This document shows, piece after piece, positions 1-6,824 of a stretch of 7,399 bases of DNA. Source of the DNA: Propionibacteriaceae bacterium (GTDB lineage Bacteria > Actinomycetota > Actinomycetes > Propionibacteriales > Propionibacteriaceae); the NCBI GenBank assembly GCA_031254155.1, contig JAIRVA010000008.1, positions 1 to 7,399 of the forward strand, in the 5' to 3' direction. The position numbers were made by a program, and so were the translations under genes. Within the stretch, counting starts at the first letter, position 1. Each line of letters begins with the position of its first letter. The notes under the pieces were generated by a model. It ran no database searches, was not told the DNA's origin, and saw nothing but the letters and a program-made list of their open reading frames with translations.

Positions 1-2373
1 GGCCAACTCCTTGATCTGCGTAAACGTGACGTGGGACACCGTGTTGGAACGACCACGAACAGCGTTCATCACCTGGATCGCGGTGATCTCGTCACGGTGC
101 TCCTCCAGGTAGCTGCGCCAACTTTCAACAATGGAGCGAGCACGCTCGGTGTCCACCACCCCGTAAGCGTCCAGTAGGCGGTCGGCGTTCACTTCGTCGA
201 TCACCCGATCGTGGGCAGCCCGTAACTCTTGGATGCGCGAACGCAGCTCCGGGTTGGCCGCGAGCGGGACGACCGCCTGCTCGATGAGTTCACGGATCAC
301 AGCAGTTGGCTGATCGTCGGGGCGAGCAGCGAGTGCCCGCGCCTGCACGTCTGGGTCGACCGCGTCAACCAGGCCGCGGACAATCTGCTTGAGTGGCTGC
401 CCGGCCAACCCGTCCAGTTCAACGCGTTCGGCATCCGTCAGTTGGCGCTCCAAGACTGCCAACCGGGAGGCCAGTGTGGCGGCCTCGTCCTCGGTGATGG
501 TGAGCGCGGCGGCCTTCTCGAACAGCTTCTTCAACGAGATAGCCTTCTCGGACAGCCGATTGAGCGGCGGTTCCACGAAACGGTGCTCGGTGACACCGAT
601 CGCGTCCACAAGCACAAACCTCGTCTTGTGCGTCGCGTCCGGCGTGACAGACCGGAAGTCGGCATCCGGGATCGTCCGAGCACCCCGGCCCTTCATCTGC
701 TCGAAGTACTGAGCGGAACGTACGTCCCGCATGAAAAACACACACTCCAGCGGCTTGACGTCCGTACCGGTCGCGATCATGTCCACCGTCACCGCGACGC
801 GCAGGTTAGGCGAAGTCCGGAACGCCTGCAGCCTGTTCTTGGCGTGTTTGGCGGTGTACGTGATTTTCGCCGCGAACTCGTTGCCCTCGCCGAACACCTG
901 CCTCACCTGGGTGACGATTTCCTCGGCGTGGGCGTCATCTTTGGCGAAGACCAGCGTTTTCGGCACGGCCGTACGACCAGGAAAGATCTCCGTGAACAAA
1001 CGGTCGCGGAACGTTTCCAGGACAAGCCGGATCTGGTTGACGGATGTGACTGCCCGGTCGAGTTGGCCAGGGGTGTACGCCAGGTCATCGTCCAACACTT
1101 CCAGACGTTGCGCCCGAGTCCGCTTGTCAACGATAGGGACAACGGTCCCCGCCTCAATGGTCGCACCCTGGTCGGTGATCTCGGTCTTGATGCGATATAT
1201 GTCAAAATCGACGTTCACCCCGTCCGCCACCGACTGCGGATAGGTGTACTCCGACACGAGGTTCTGCTCGAAAAACGCGAAGGTCTGCTTGCCGGGTGTC
1301 GCCGTCAGCCCGACAATGTGCGCGTCGAAATAATCGAGGACGCCGCGCCACACGCCGTAAATCGAGCGGTGTGCTTCGTCCACGATCACCAGGTCGAAAC
1401 TCTCCGGCGGCAGATCGGGGTTGTACTCGACGGCTACTGGTACGTCAGGGGTGTACGTGTCAAGATCCGGATCGTCAGCGTCGGCCACCTCCTGTCCCCG
1501 TAATACCGAATACACCCGCTGGATGGTGGAGATGACCACAGACGACGATGGGAGCATCCCGGCCCGGGTCAGCTTGTCCACCCCGTACACCTCAGTAAAC
1601 CGGCGGCCGTCGTCTGGCAAACGGTAGTTCCGGAATTCCGACAGCGTCTGGTCGCCCAAGTTGTTGCGATCCACCAGGAACAGAACGCGGTGGAAACCAC
1701 CGTACTTCAGCAACCGGTACGCGCTGGTGATCGCCGTGAACGTCTTGCCCGCGCCGGTCGCCATCTGGATCAAAGACCGGGCGTACCGCTGCTGGACAAG
1801 CGAGAACTCTAGGCCATGGATCGCATCGATTTGGGCGGGACGCAATCCTTCGATGACCAAAGGAGGCATCGTCGCCATGCGTGAGCGCCACGTCGGCCAA
1901 GCTGGATCATCATCGGCTTCTCGCAGCCATCGCGCCAGGGACTCCGGCCGAGGGAAGCTGAACAGACGACGAGCGCGTGGCTTGGGGTCGAAACCGTTGG
2001 TGAAATGAACCTCGGAGCCGGAAGCCTCGAAAACGAACGGCAGCCGATCGCTGCGGAGTACGGCTCGAAGCCGGTCCTCTCGGGGCAGACCATCCGCGTA
2101 CATCGCCGACTGCCACTCCACTCCCGACAAAGGAGTACCTGCGGGTTTCGCCTCAATCACCCCGACCACACGCTTATCCACGTAAAGTACGTAGTCAGAG
2201 CGCCCATGTCCTGCGGCCATGACCTTCTCGCGCACCGCAACACCCTGGGCAGCGAACAAGTTGAGGCCCGCACGATCCTGAACTACCCACCCCGCCGCCG
2301 CCAGTTGCGAATCAATGAGAACACGGGCACGCGCTTCAGGAGCAAGCAAAGCCAACGGGTCCTCAGAAACCAT
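1..2373 (-). CDS. hsdR: Type I restriction enzyme R subunit (HsdR), 3' end outside window
   Basis: This is the restriction and translocase subunit of a type I restriction-modification system. With HsdM and HsdS it would pump DNA by ATP hydrolysis and cut unmethylated DNA far from the recognition site. The frame is open from ATG at 2373 to the window edge (791 codons). In order I see an N-terminal nuclease core with D60, then E74-A-K76 (PD-(D/E)xK, in YVLYVDKRVVGVIEAK), Walker A ATGAGKT at 205-211, DEAH at 332-335, TATP at 357-360, and helicase motif VI QMKGRGAR at 559-566. The region after about 600 fits an EcoEI-type HsdR C-terminus. Family members often run about 800-950 residues, so the missing tail should be short. 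A weak AGG lies 9 bases before the ATG; a TTG ten codons upstream is an alternative start. The gene follows the lone AbiEi after an 89 bp gap and is probably co-transcribed with it. Two rare TTA codons occur (291 and 717). No hsdM or hsdS is visible. Family assignment is secure; the subfamily is inferred. Confidence 0.95.
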   Translation of the reverse strand, partial: MVSEDPLALLAPEARARVLIDSQLAAAGWVVQDRAGLNLFAAQGVAVREKVMAAGHGRSDYVLYVDKRVVGVIEAKPAGTPLSGVEWQSAMYADGLPREDRLRAVLRSDRLPFVFEASGSEVHFTNGFDPKPRARRLFSFPRPESLARWLREADDDPAWPTWRSRMATMPPLVIEGLRPAQIDAIHGLEFSLVQQRYARSLIQMATGAGKTFTAITSAYRLLKYGGFHRVLFLVDRNNLGDQTLSEFRNYRLPDDGRRFTEVYGVDKLTRAGMLPSSSVVISTIQRVYSVLRGQEVADADDPDLDTYTPDVPVAVEYNPDLPPESFDLVIVDEAHRSIYGVWRGVLDYFDAHIVGLTATPGKQTFAFFEQNLVSEYTYPQSVADGVNVDFDIYRIKTEITDQGATIEAGTVVPIVDKRTRAQRLEVLDDDLAYTPGQLDRAVTSVNQIRLVLETFRDRLFTEIFPGRTAVPKTLVFAKDDAHAEEIVTQVRQVFGEGNEFAAKITYTAKHAKNRLQAFRTSPNLRVAVTVDMIATGTDVKPLECVFFMRDVRSAQYFEQMKGRGARTIPDADFRSVTPDATHKTRFVLVDAIGVTEHRFVEPPLNRLSEKAISLKKLFEKAAALTITEDEAATLASRLAVLERQLTDAERVELDGLAGQPLKQIVRGLVDAVDPDVQARALAARPDDQPTAVIRELIEQAVVPLAANPELRSRIQELRAAHDRVIDEVNADRLLDAYGVVDTERARSIVESWRSYLEEHRDEITAIQVMNAVRGRSNTVSHVTFTQIKELA

Positions 2374-2462
2374 GTACCAAAGCCTATCGGTCGACTCTGA
2401 CAAAACGACGCAAGATCAACCGCGTCTTGGTTTGCTGCGGGTGTCGCGGGTCGGAGCCGGAC

Positions 2463-3029
2463 TCACAGCAACACCTCCAACGCTTGCCTGATCCGTGGGG
2501 CGACACGCGGGAACGACCGAGCCATATCCAGCAGGTGCGACGGGACACCCCGCCGGGCACGCAACCAGCGCCGTAGCGCGAGGTGAGCCTGATCCGATCC
2601 CTCCCGGTACGCCAGCTGGAAACAGTCAATGATTGTTCTCTCGGCCGAGTACGCGAACACCTCCACGTCACCCACTGTCCGGAATGGCGTACGCCCGATA
2701 TCGAACGTCGCCACATCGAACGAATGCCAGACCACATGACCGAACCCAGACGGATGCCGCACGCCCCGCGGCAACGCGACATCCGTCGCGTCCGGGATCG
2801 CGTCACTCAACCCGTGGACGGCCAGCGCACTCGTCAAACACATCGTCGCCCGGTCCTGGACCAGCGTCGCACCCGCCAGACTAGCCAACGACGGATCAAC
2901 GGACACCGGATCAACGAACACCCCCCGTCCAACCCGATCTAGCCGACCGCCCTTAACCCGCGCGTACACCTCATCCTTGGAGATGCCCGCACGACGAGCC
3001 CCATCCAACGTCAGTACATCCCCGGCCAC
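2463..3029 (-). CDS. AbiEi-like antitoxin/transcriptional regulator without adjacent toxin
   Basis: This 188-residue protein resembles AbiEi, the antitoxin of type IV toxin-antitoxin systems. AbiEi carries an N-terminal winged helix-turn-helix that represses its own promoter and a C-terminal domain that counteracts the AbiEii nucleotidyltransferase. Residues 1-42 fit the DNA-binding part, with wing-like GRLDRVGRGVFVDP at 28-41. Residues 66-90 (SALAVHGLSD to VALPRG) and 128-156 (SAERTIIDCFQLAYREG and the following helix) match conserved AbiEi stretches also found in the second copy at 5971-6561. The start is a GTG behind AGGAGAAGGA, a strong ribosome site. Two palindromes lie 20-48 bases upstream. 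The usual partner, a nucleotidyltransferase immediately downstream, is missing: the next gene is hsdR. The protein may therefore act as a regulator of the restriction gene, or be what is left of a pair. The family is clear; the role is inferred. Confidence 0.85.
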   Translation of the reverse strand: MAGDVLTLDGARRAGISKDEVYARVKGGRLDRVGRGVFVDPVSVDPSLASLAGATLVQDRATMCLTSALAVHGLSDAIPDATDVALPRGVRHPSGFGHVVWHSFDVATFDIGRTPFRTVGDVEVFAYSAERTIIDCFQLAYREGSDQAHLALRRWLRARRGVPSHLLDMARSFPRVAPRIRQALEVLL

Positions 3030-3048
3030 TATCCTTCTCCTAATCGCT

Positions 3049-3077
3049 TACACTAGAAGTGTATCTGTATACAGATA
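3049..3077. promoter_or_regulatory. Two overlapping palindromes, probable AbiEi operator
   Basis: A perfect 16-bp palindrome, TATCTGTATACAGATA, occupies 3062-3077. Sharing its first two bases is a second inverted repeat at 3049-3063, TACACT-AGA-AGTGTA (6-bp arms, 3-bp spacer). Both lie 20-48 bp upstream of the GTG start of the lone AbiEi gene, where its promoter should be. Known AbiEi proteins repress their own promoters through inverted repeats, so an autoregulatory operator is the natural reading. I did not find a convincing -35/-10 pair; TAGTGT (minus strand) within the second repeat is a possible -10. Confidence 0.6.
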
Positions 3078-3138
3078 GAAGAACACCCGACATCGGCGAG
3101 GCGGCGCAGTATCCACCCGTAGAACCATCCCGGACGGG

Positions 3139-3157
3139 CGTCTTGTTAAAGAACGGG
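3139..3157 (+). repeat. Imperfect 19-bp direct repeat, copy 1
   Basis: CGTCTTGTTAAAGAACGGG matches copy 2 at 3260-3278 in 16 of 19 positions. The conserved core is TTGTTAA, two variable bases, then AACGGG. The purpose is unknown; a binding site or remains of a duplication are both possible. Confidence 0.5.
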
Positions 3158-3259
3158 TAAGCAAGTTCTGACCACAGCGAACCCAAGCAATTCCGGTTTA
3201 ACAAGGTAAAATATTGCCCAATCGAGGTTGAGCAGTTGACGGAGGACCGATTTTGGTAC

Positions 3260-3278
3260 CGTTTTGTTAAGCAACGGG
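3260..3278 (+). repeat. Imperfect 19-bp direct repeat, copy 2
   Basis: CGTTTTGTTAAGCAACGGG lies 121 bp from copy 1. This copy also contains an inverted repeat, CCGTT (3259-3263) with AACGG (3273-3277), giving it partial dyad symmetry. That makes a protein-binding site somewhat more plausible than chance. Confidence 0.5.
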
Positions 3279-3532
3279 CAAAGAACCGGGGGATCATCAG
3301 GCCTCCTCGCGGCGCCCCCGATTGACGTAGCGAAGGCACGCGTGCAGATAGACGGTACGCACGCGATACTGCTCGCCTCAGGTCCAGTGGGCTCATTGAG
3401 GTTGGCGAGCGAGGGTTATTGTCCGGTTGAACGGAAGTCGCTCTAGTGTCCCTCTGCAAACACCACACAAGTCGTACCAGGAGCCGGGTGAACATGCCGC
3501 CGTTCGCGTCTGGGGCCACTTACCGCGCAGTC

Positions 3533-3850
3533 TCACCGCTGACCGTTACGTTGCTGTGCATTCTGAAACGCCGCTTCCACACATGTCTGAGGGTGATCAA
3601 GTAGATCACTCACGGTGACCATGTACGGATCGGACTGGCTCTCGATCAGGCGCGTAGTGCTGTTTTCCGTGAAGCGATTGTCTGCGTCAAGCAGACTCTC
3701 TTCAATCGCCATAACGACGCCATTCGGCTGTGATTGGCGGCCATTACGAGTTTGGCGACTGGTCGCGTACTTGATCTCCCAGGCAGTCCGGCACTCATTC
3801 GTAGGGCCGCCCCGAAGACGAGGGCTCGTGACTATGTTACCTGAGTCAGA
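3533..3850 (-). pseudogene. Remnant resembling the C-terminal half of a TIR-like (DUF1863/ThsB-type) protein
   Basis: A minus-strand frame stays open for 105 codons, from a TGA at 3851-3853 to the TGA at 3533-3535. From residue 21 it reads like the second half of bacterial TIR-like proteins. RTAWEIKYATSRQTRNGRQS (21-40), followed directly by QPNGVVMAIEE (41-51), recalls the family pattern of a W-x-x-W-E-I-like segment, then a basic R-x-G-R-x-S loop, then NGVV and a beta strand. YMVTVSDLLDHPQTCVEAAF (76-95) recalls its C-terminal tail. Proteins of this kind occur in anti-phage systems such as Thoeris. The N-terminal half is absent. The only internal ATG (residue 47) has no ribosome site and would leave 59 residues. 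The frame overlaps the last 19 bases of the HIRAN gene, so the 5' part was probably lost by deletion or rearrangement. The assignment rests on my recall of the family pattern and has not been checked by alignment. Confidence 0.5.
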
Positions 3851-4755
3851 TCAATCTTCACCCAAAACGACCCAAATCCCTCCTTAACAATGGCGTCAAC
3901 CGGTGTAGGACCATTGAGCACCACTCCTGAACCTCGTGGCAGATAACCGATCTTCCCAGCTCTGGAAACGCGAGCTTTCGGAGGAGTCGGATATTCCGAC
4001 ATCACCAACACTGCATCGCCGTCATATGGGTTATCTGGCTCGGCCTGTAGGAGGAGCCTTATTTCATGCTCCTGGTAGCCACCGACGTTCCAGAGCCCGC
4101 CACCATCTCGAATCACGTTACTGAGTATCTGTCTCGCATCCGTGTAGCTGGTACCCACCACCTCGACGACGGCGTTCGCCGAGAAGTCCTCCCTCACACC
4201 CTTGGCGCCGTCGGGAACGCAAAGAGTGAAAGTTCCATCGCGGCGCGGCCGAAAGTTGGTCCCCTGTTGGCCGTGGAACTCGTATGTATATGGCGACTGC
4301 CCATTTCCTGCGAGTGCGTCCATCTCCTCGAAAATAGCTTCCTTACGCGTGGTGAGCACATTAAGGAGGTCGACATAATACTGCATGTAGGGGAAGTACG
4401 GCGCGTCTTGAGCGTACCCGGTTCTCGCACAATATTGGGACCCATCCCTCGCGATACCCCTACACTCGACAGGGACGCGCACATCCCAAGTCCGCTGGAT
4501 GAAGCCATACTCCAGGCAGTCGCTTTGAATCAGAGCAGCTAGGACATTCTCAGCCGACATAGCGAACCAGTTAAGAGCAGTTGTGGTTAGGAAACGGCGC
4601 AAAAGCGCATCGCTGCCAGTGTGATCTGGTGGCACAAGACGGGCGACAGCGCCTACGCTGCTTGCCCTCCCACCCGGACAACCCAACGAAGGTTCGGACA
4701 CGTTAGCGGAAGACCGATCTCGAGGTTTGCTCCTCGCCCGTCCAAACAAGCCCAC
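3832..4755 (-). CDS. HIRAN domain protein with unrecognised N-terminal region
   Basis: From a GTG at 4755 this encodes 307 residues. The C-terminal third (about 196-300) is a HIRAN domain: VVEVVGTSY at the first strand, then the hallmark EPDNPYDGDAV at 239-249, then GKIGYLPRG at 267-275. HIRAN domains, known from Rad5/HLTF, bind DNA ends; bacterial ones occur alone or fused to DNA-processing enzymes. Residues 1-45 look disordered and charged or Gly/Ser-rich. Residues 50-180 include a hydrophobic, aromatic-rich stretch (APYFPYMQYYVDLLNVL, 118-134) followed by a charged helix, and match nothing I recognise. I see no signal peptide, membrane segment or catalytic motif. I prefer the GTG to the ATG at 4782 because AGGAGG sits 5 bases before it and the protein then begins MGLFGRA. 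The gene is monocistronic-looking, between the AbiE pair and the TIR-like remnant. A DNA-surveillance or defence role is inferred from the domain and the neighbourhood only. Confidence 0.8.
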   Translation of the reverse strand: MGLFGRARSKPRDRSSANVSEPSLGCPGGRASSVGAVARLVPPDHTGSDALLRRFLTTTALNWFAMSAENVLAALIQSDCLEYGFIQRTWDVRVPVECRGIARDGSQYCARTGYAQDAPYFPYMQYYVDLLNVLTTRKEAIFEEMDALAGNGQSPYTYEFHGQQGTNFRPRRDGTFTLCVPDGAKGVREDFSANAVVEVVGTSYTDARQILSNVIRDGGGLWNVGGYQEHEIRLLLQAEPDNPYDGDAVLVMSEYPTPPKARVSRAGKIGYLPRGSGVVLNGPTPVDAIVKEGFGSFWVKIDLTQVT

Positions 4756-4760
4756 CCGTT

Positions 4761-4766
4761 CCTCCT
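4761..4766 (-). promoter_or_regulatory. Ribosome binding site that decides the HIRAN gene start
   Basis: AGGAGG on the minus strand, followed by AACGG and then GTG (4755-4753). This is the strongest Shine-Dalgarno sequence near the gene. It lies downstream of the alternative ATG at 4782, which has no comparable site, so it favours the shorter protein. Confidence 0.7.
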
Positions 4767-4796
4767 GGACACCATGCCTCATTCAACACTCGAAGC

Positions 4797-4946
4797 CTAT
4801 CGGATATCTGGGTGAGGCGTAACCCACGAACTACTAGGTATGGTGGTTGTGTGGGCGAAGTCGCCAGTTACTGAGTCGAGCGGGATCGCAGCGTAGATGT
4901 CATATTGTTCGCGGTAGGCGAGACCGCTGGAGATCCACCAACGCAC
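4797..4946 (-). other. Doubtful 49-codon ORF in the gap upstream of the HIRAN gene
   Basis: The 307 bp at 4756-5062 has no confident gene. One minus-strand frame runs from GTG at 4946 to TAG at 4797-4799 and reads plausibly in places (GLAYREQYDIYAAIPLDSVT, then GDFAHTTTIP). The frame is open further upstream to a TGA near 5010. There is no ribosome site before the GTG and I recognise no family. It could be a small protein, a decayed gene end, or chance. I found no clear promoter for the HIRAN gene in this gap. Confidence 0.2.
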
Positions 4947-5062
4947 GCCACACAACCGGGCAGCGCTCGAGACCTGTTTTCGTTTCAGCGGGCCATTCAG
5001 CCCACCTCATTTTGGGGGCCTGCTGCGAGAGGGTCACCTGATTGGTCCACTCCGCAATGTGG

Positions 5063-5974
5063 CTAGGTCGGGCGCCAGCGCCGTTTGACCGGATCCCAGG
5101 TCGTCTCCGGGCACTCTTCACTGAGAAGGTCGGCGAATGTGACGACCGCATCTACAACTTCGCTGAACTTGCCGGGCAAGTGCTCACCCTCCACCCCGAG
5201 GCTGCGCCGGTAGGCGAGGTAGGTCTGGGTACGCAGTTGGACTAAAACTCCGATCGCCTGGGACAGCGGGACCAACTCGGTGCCTCTGAACTCCGTGGTC
5301 GCAACGAGCGCTTCTCGTGCGGTGGCGTGCTGGATTGGGTGAGCGCCCGTCAGGGTGTAGATGTCGGACCAGTCGCGCACCCGCGTGCTGACAGCCCCGA
5401 GGTTGATTGCGGTTGCGATTTTCTCGGCCAGCACTGTCTCGACGGGGTAACCAAGCAGCCGTACCGGTCGGGCGTCCGGGCGCAACGCGGGCAACTCAAT
5501 GGTTTGCGGTGCGGGCGTGACCGGATCACCGAAGTTGATGTCAAGGCGCAGCCGCACATCAGCGGTGGCGATCTTGGCATCCATTGTCACCCGTACACCG
5601 ACGTACAGCGCGTCGTCACGAATAATGCGGGTCCTGATCGTGGCGGGCAGAAACTCCACCCCATCTTCACCATCGGGTGAGGCGAGAGCGGCGATGCCGG
5701 CAACACGGACTGCAACGGTGTCTTGGTCGGCGGACATGTTACGGGCCAAAACATCGGCGTCTTGAGTCGGACGACGGTTGCCGAATGCTGCCAGCAACAT
5801 CCCGCCCTTGAGGATGAAATCTCCGGCAAAGCCCGACGCCGCCAACCGAGCGAGCCAACGCTCCACGACGTACATAGTCAGAAGCTCTTGGGTACCTCGC
5901 TGTTCACGGCGCGCCCGGTTTTGCAGATCCAGATATGCCCGCCCCGCAGCGGTGTCACGGGCGGGGAGGCTCAT
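5063..5974 (-). CDS. AbiEii-like nucleotidyltransferase toxin (type IV TA)
   Basis: This 303-residue protein belongs to the AbiEii/AbiGii nucleotidyltransferase family, the toxin half of AbiE systems. The members studied so far transfer nucleotides, in some cases onto tRNA acceptor ends, and arrest growth during phage infection. Motifs seen in order: I, KGGMLL at 56-61 with RPTQDAD at 68-74, where D72 and D74 would bind metal; II, RLDINFGDP around D145; III, YPVETVLAEK ending at K185; and IV, RDWSDIY with D201 and D204. All four catalytic motifs look intact and the length is normal for the family. Its ATG overlaps the stop of the antitoxin gene by 4 bp (ATGA), which implies translational coupling. 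It ends with TAG at 5063, after which no gene follows for about 300 bp. The substrate is not predictable from sequence. Confidence 0.92.
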   Translation of the reverse strand: MSLPARDTAAGRAYLDLQNRARREQRGTQELLTMYVVERWLARLAASGFAGDFILKGGMLLAAFGNRRPTQDADVLARNMSADQDTVAVRVAGIAALASPDGEDGVEFLPATIRTRIIRDDALYVGVRVTMDAKIATADVRLRLDINFGDPVTPAPQTIELPALRPDARPVRLLGYPVETVLAEKIATAINLGAVSTRVRDWSDIYTLTGAHPIQHATAREALVATTEFRGTELVPLSQAIGVLVQLRTQTYLAYRRSLGVEGEHLPGKFSEVVDAVVTFADLLSEECPETTWDPVKRRWRPT

Positions 5975-6561
5975 CGGGCGCTCGCTATGTCAACCGCTAC
6001 CCGTACGGCATCAAATCCACCAAGCTCTTGTGCATACTCCAGCAACAAGCCAGGGCGCGCACCAGTCACAGCGAGGTAGCGGCTCAACGCGGAGTGGGCG
6101 ATTGGCTCACCGAAACGATGCCGCAGCCTCATCAAGTCCACCACCGTACGCGCGGCATCGTAGACCCGCACTGGTTCGTCGGGAGCGGCCTCTACAGTAG
6201 TCAGCCCCACTTCAAAGGTTTCAGAGGCGAAGCGGAACACGGTGGTGGGCGGATAATCGATCTTGGGAGCCCACGCACCTTTGGGAACAGCGATCTGCAC
6301 CCGAGGCACCAACTCGTCGGTCAGGTCGTGTACCACGGCAGCCGACAAGCCACACACCACCGCGCGCGGGGCACGCGACGCCATCGCCAACAGGTCCGGG
6401 TAGGTCGGGACAGGCGCGTCACTCCTGCGAAACACGCCACGCGACAACTCGCGGATGTCACCCGCATCCCGCCAGGCGTACAATTCACGCGGATGTACGC
6501 CCAAGGATCGCGCTGCCTTCGCAACAAACGTCGGCGGCAACGCAGACAGTGTCTTCGCCAT
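5971..6561 (-). CDS. AbiEi-like antitoxin and autorepressor (type IV TA)
   Basis: This 196-residue protein is the antitoxin partner of the nucleotidyltransferase directly downstream. Residues 1-45 form the predicted winged helix-turn-helix (AARSLGVHPRELYAWRDAGD, then IRELSRGVFRR with the wing). VVCGLSAAVVHDL (68-80) and VQIAVPKG (88-95) are typical AbiEi core stretches. VYDAARTVVDLMRLRHRFGE (133-152) followed by SALSRYL is the conserved C-terminal signature. In known pairs AbiEi represses the operon and neutralises the toxin without a stable protein complex. The ATG at 6561 is preceded by TAGGAT seven bases upstream. That could be a -10 element of a leaderless transcript, or its AGGA a weak ribosome site. 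The gene lies 105 bp from the tRNA-Pro gene. It is clearly divergent from the other AbiEi in this window, so the two are not a recent duplication. Confidence 0.9.
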   Translation of the reverse strand: MAKTLSALPPTFVAKAARSLGVHPRELYAWRDAGDIRELSRGVFRRSDAPVPTYPDLLAMASRAPRAVVCGLSAAVVHDLTDELVPRVQIAVPKGAWAPKIDYPPTTVFRFASETFEVGLTTVEAAPDEPVRVYDAARTVVDLMRLRHRFGEPIAHSALSRYLAVTGARPGLLLEYAQELGGFDAVRVAVDIASAR

Positions 6562-6568
6562 GGATCAA

Positions 6569-6574
6569 ATCCTA
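6569..6574 (-). promoter_or_regulatory. Possible -10 element giving a leaderless AbiEi transcript
   Basis: TAGGAT fits the TAnnnT actinobacterial -10 pattern and ends 7 bases before the ATG at 6561. Transcription would then start at or next to the start codon. No good -35 box is visible at the expected distance, and the same bases could instead serve as a weak ribosome site. Confidence 0.35.
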
Positions 6575-6645
6575 CTACTAACACGAGATGCGTGCGAGGA
6601 ATGAGTCCATCGTGTCGCCATTCATGGGAAACACAGTTTGACTAG

Positions 6646-6666
6646 GAAAAACAAACGACCATTCAG

Positions 6667-6669
<3 letters not shown>
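6646..6669 (-). terminator. Weak hairpin and T tract after tRNA-Pro
   Basis: On the minus strand CGAC (6669-6666) can pair with GTCG (6659-6656), followed by TTTGTTTTTC. The stem is only 4 bp and uses the last tRNA bases, so this is at best a weak intrinsic terminator separating the tRNA from the AbiE operon. Confidence 0.3.
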
Positions 6670-6740
<71 letters not shown>

Positions 6741-6772
6741 TACCTACCGGCCGGAGCCGGTGAACCTCAGTG

Positions 6773-6802
6773 ATTCTACTACAAAGACCGGCCCGCTGTC
6801 CC
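6773..6802 (-). promoter_or_regulatory. Probable promoter of tRNA-Pro
   Basis: On the minus strand a -10 TAGAAT (6778-6773) lies 18 bp after a -35-like GGGACA (6802-6797). The -10 ends 32 bp before the mature tRNA 5' end, a normal leader length. The -10 is one base from consensus and the -35 matches four of six. Confidence 0.5.
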
Positions 6803-6824
6803 ATCCTGCGACCGTCGGCGGGCC
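6783..6824 (-). terminator. GC-rich hairpin after the exporter gene
   Basis: GGCCCGC (6824-6818) and GCGGGCC (6796-6790) form a perfect 7-bp stem with a 21-nt loop, followed by GGTCTTTGT. It is placed to end exporter transcription before the tRNA, but the long loop and poor T tract make it weak. It overlaps the -35 of the tRNA promoter. Confidence 0.3.

Larger units (their letters stand above)
3078..3532. other. AT-richer intergenic block without a supported gene
   Basis: This 455 bp separates the TIR-like remnant from the AbiEi operator. I see no recognisable protein in any frame. A minus-strand open frame of 159 codons (3040-3519) crosses it, but it runs over the palindromic operator, ends inside the neighbour's promoter region and has a composition unlike the adjacent genes. 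Local GC falls to about 43% at 3181-3240. The visible structure is a 19-bp imperfect direct repeat (listed separately) and a third, inverted TTGTTAA at 3198-3204. It may be decayed coding DNA, a regulatory region, or may encode an RNA. Confidence 0.5.

Noticed and set aside
229..1503. 424-codon plus-strand open frame
   Set aside because: It lies antisense to hsdR, whose motifs are unambiguous. It is rich in Arg, Gly and Val with no recognisable domain, as expected of a shadow frame in GC-rich DNA.
2407..2426. Inverted repeat GACGC/GCGTC between the AbiEi and hsdR genes
   Set aside because: A 5-bp stem with a 10-nt loop and only TTTT after it is too weak to call a terminator or attenuator.
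3264..3446. 60-codon plus-strand frame starting TTG
   Set aside because: It begins inside the direct repeat, has no known family, and runs against the direction of every real gene. A GGAGG lies upstream but at an awkward distance.
3040..3519. 159-codon minus-strand open frame
   Set aside because: It crosses the palindromic operator and the promoter region of the AbiEi gene, shows no known motif, and its composition is unlike its neighbours.
2380..4803. Identical 11-mer AAGCCTATCGG at 2380-2390 (before hsdR) and 4793-4803 (before the HIRAN gene)
   Set aside because: Several shared 11-mers are expected by chance in a window of this size, and no longer match or symmetry supports a shared regulatory site.
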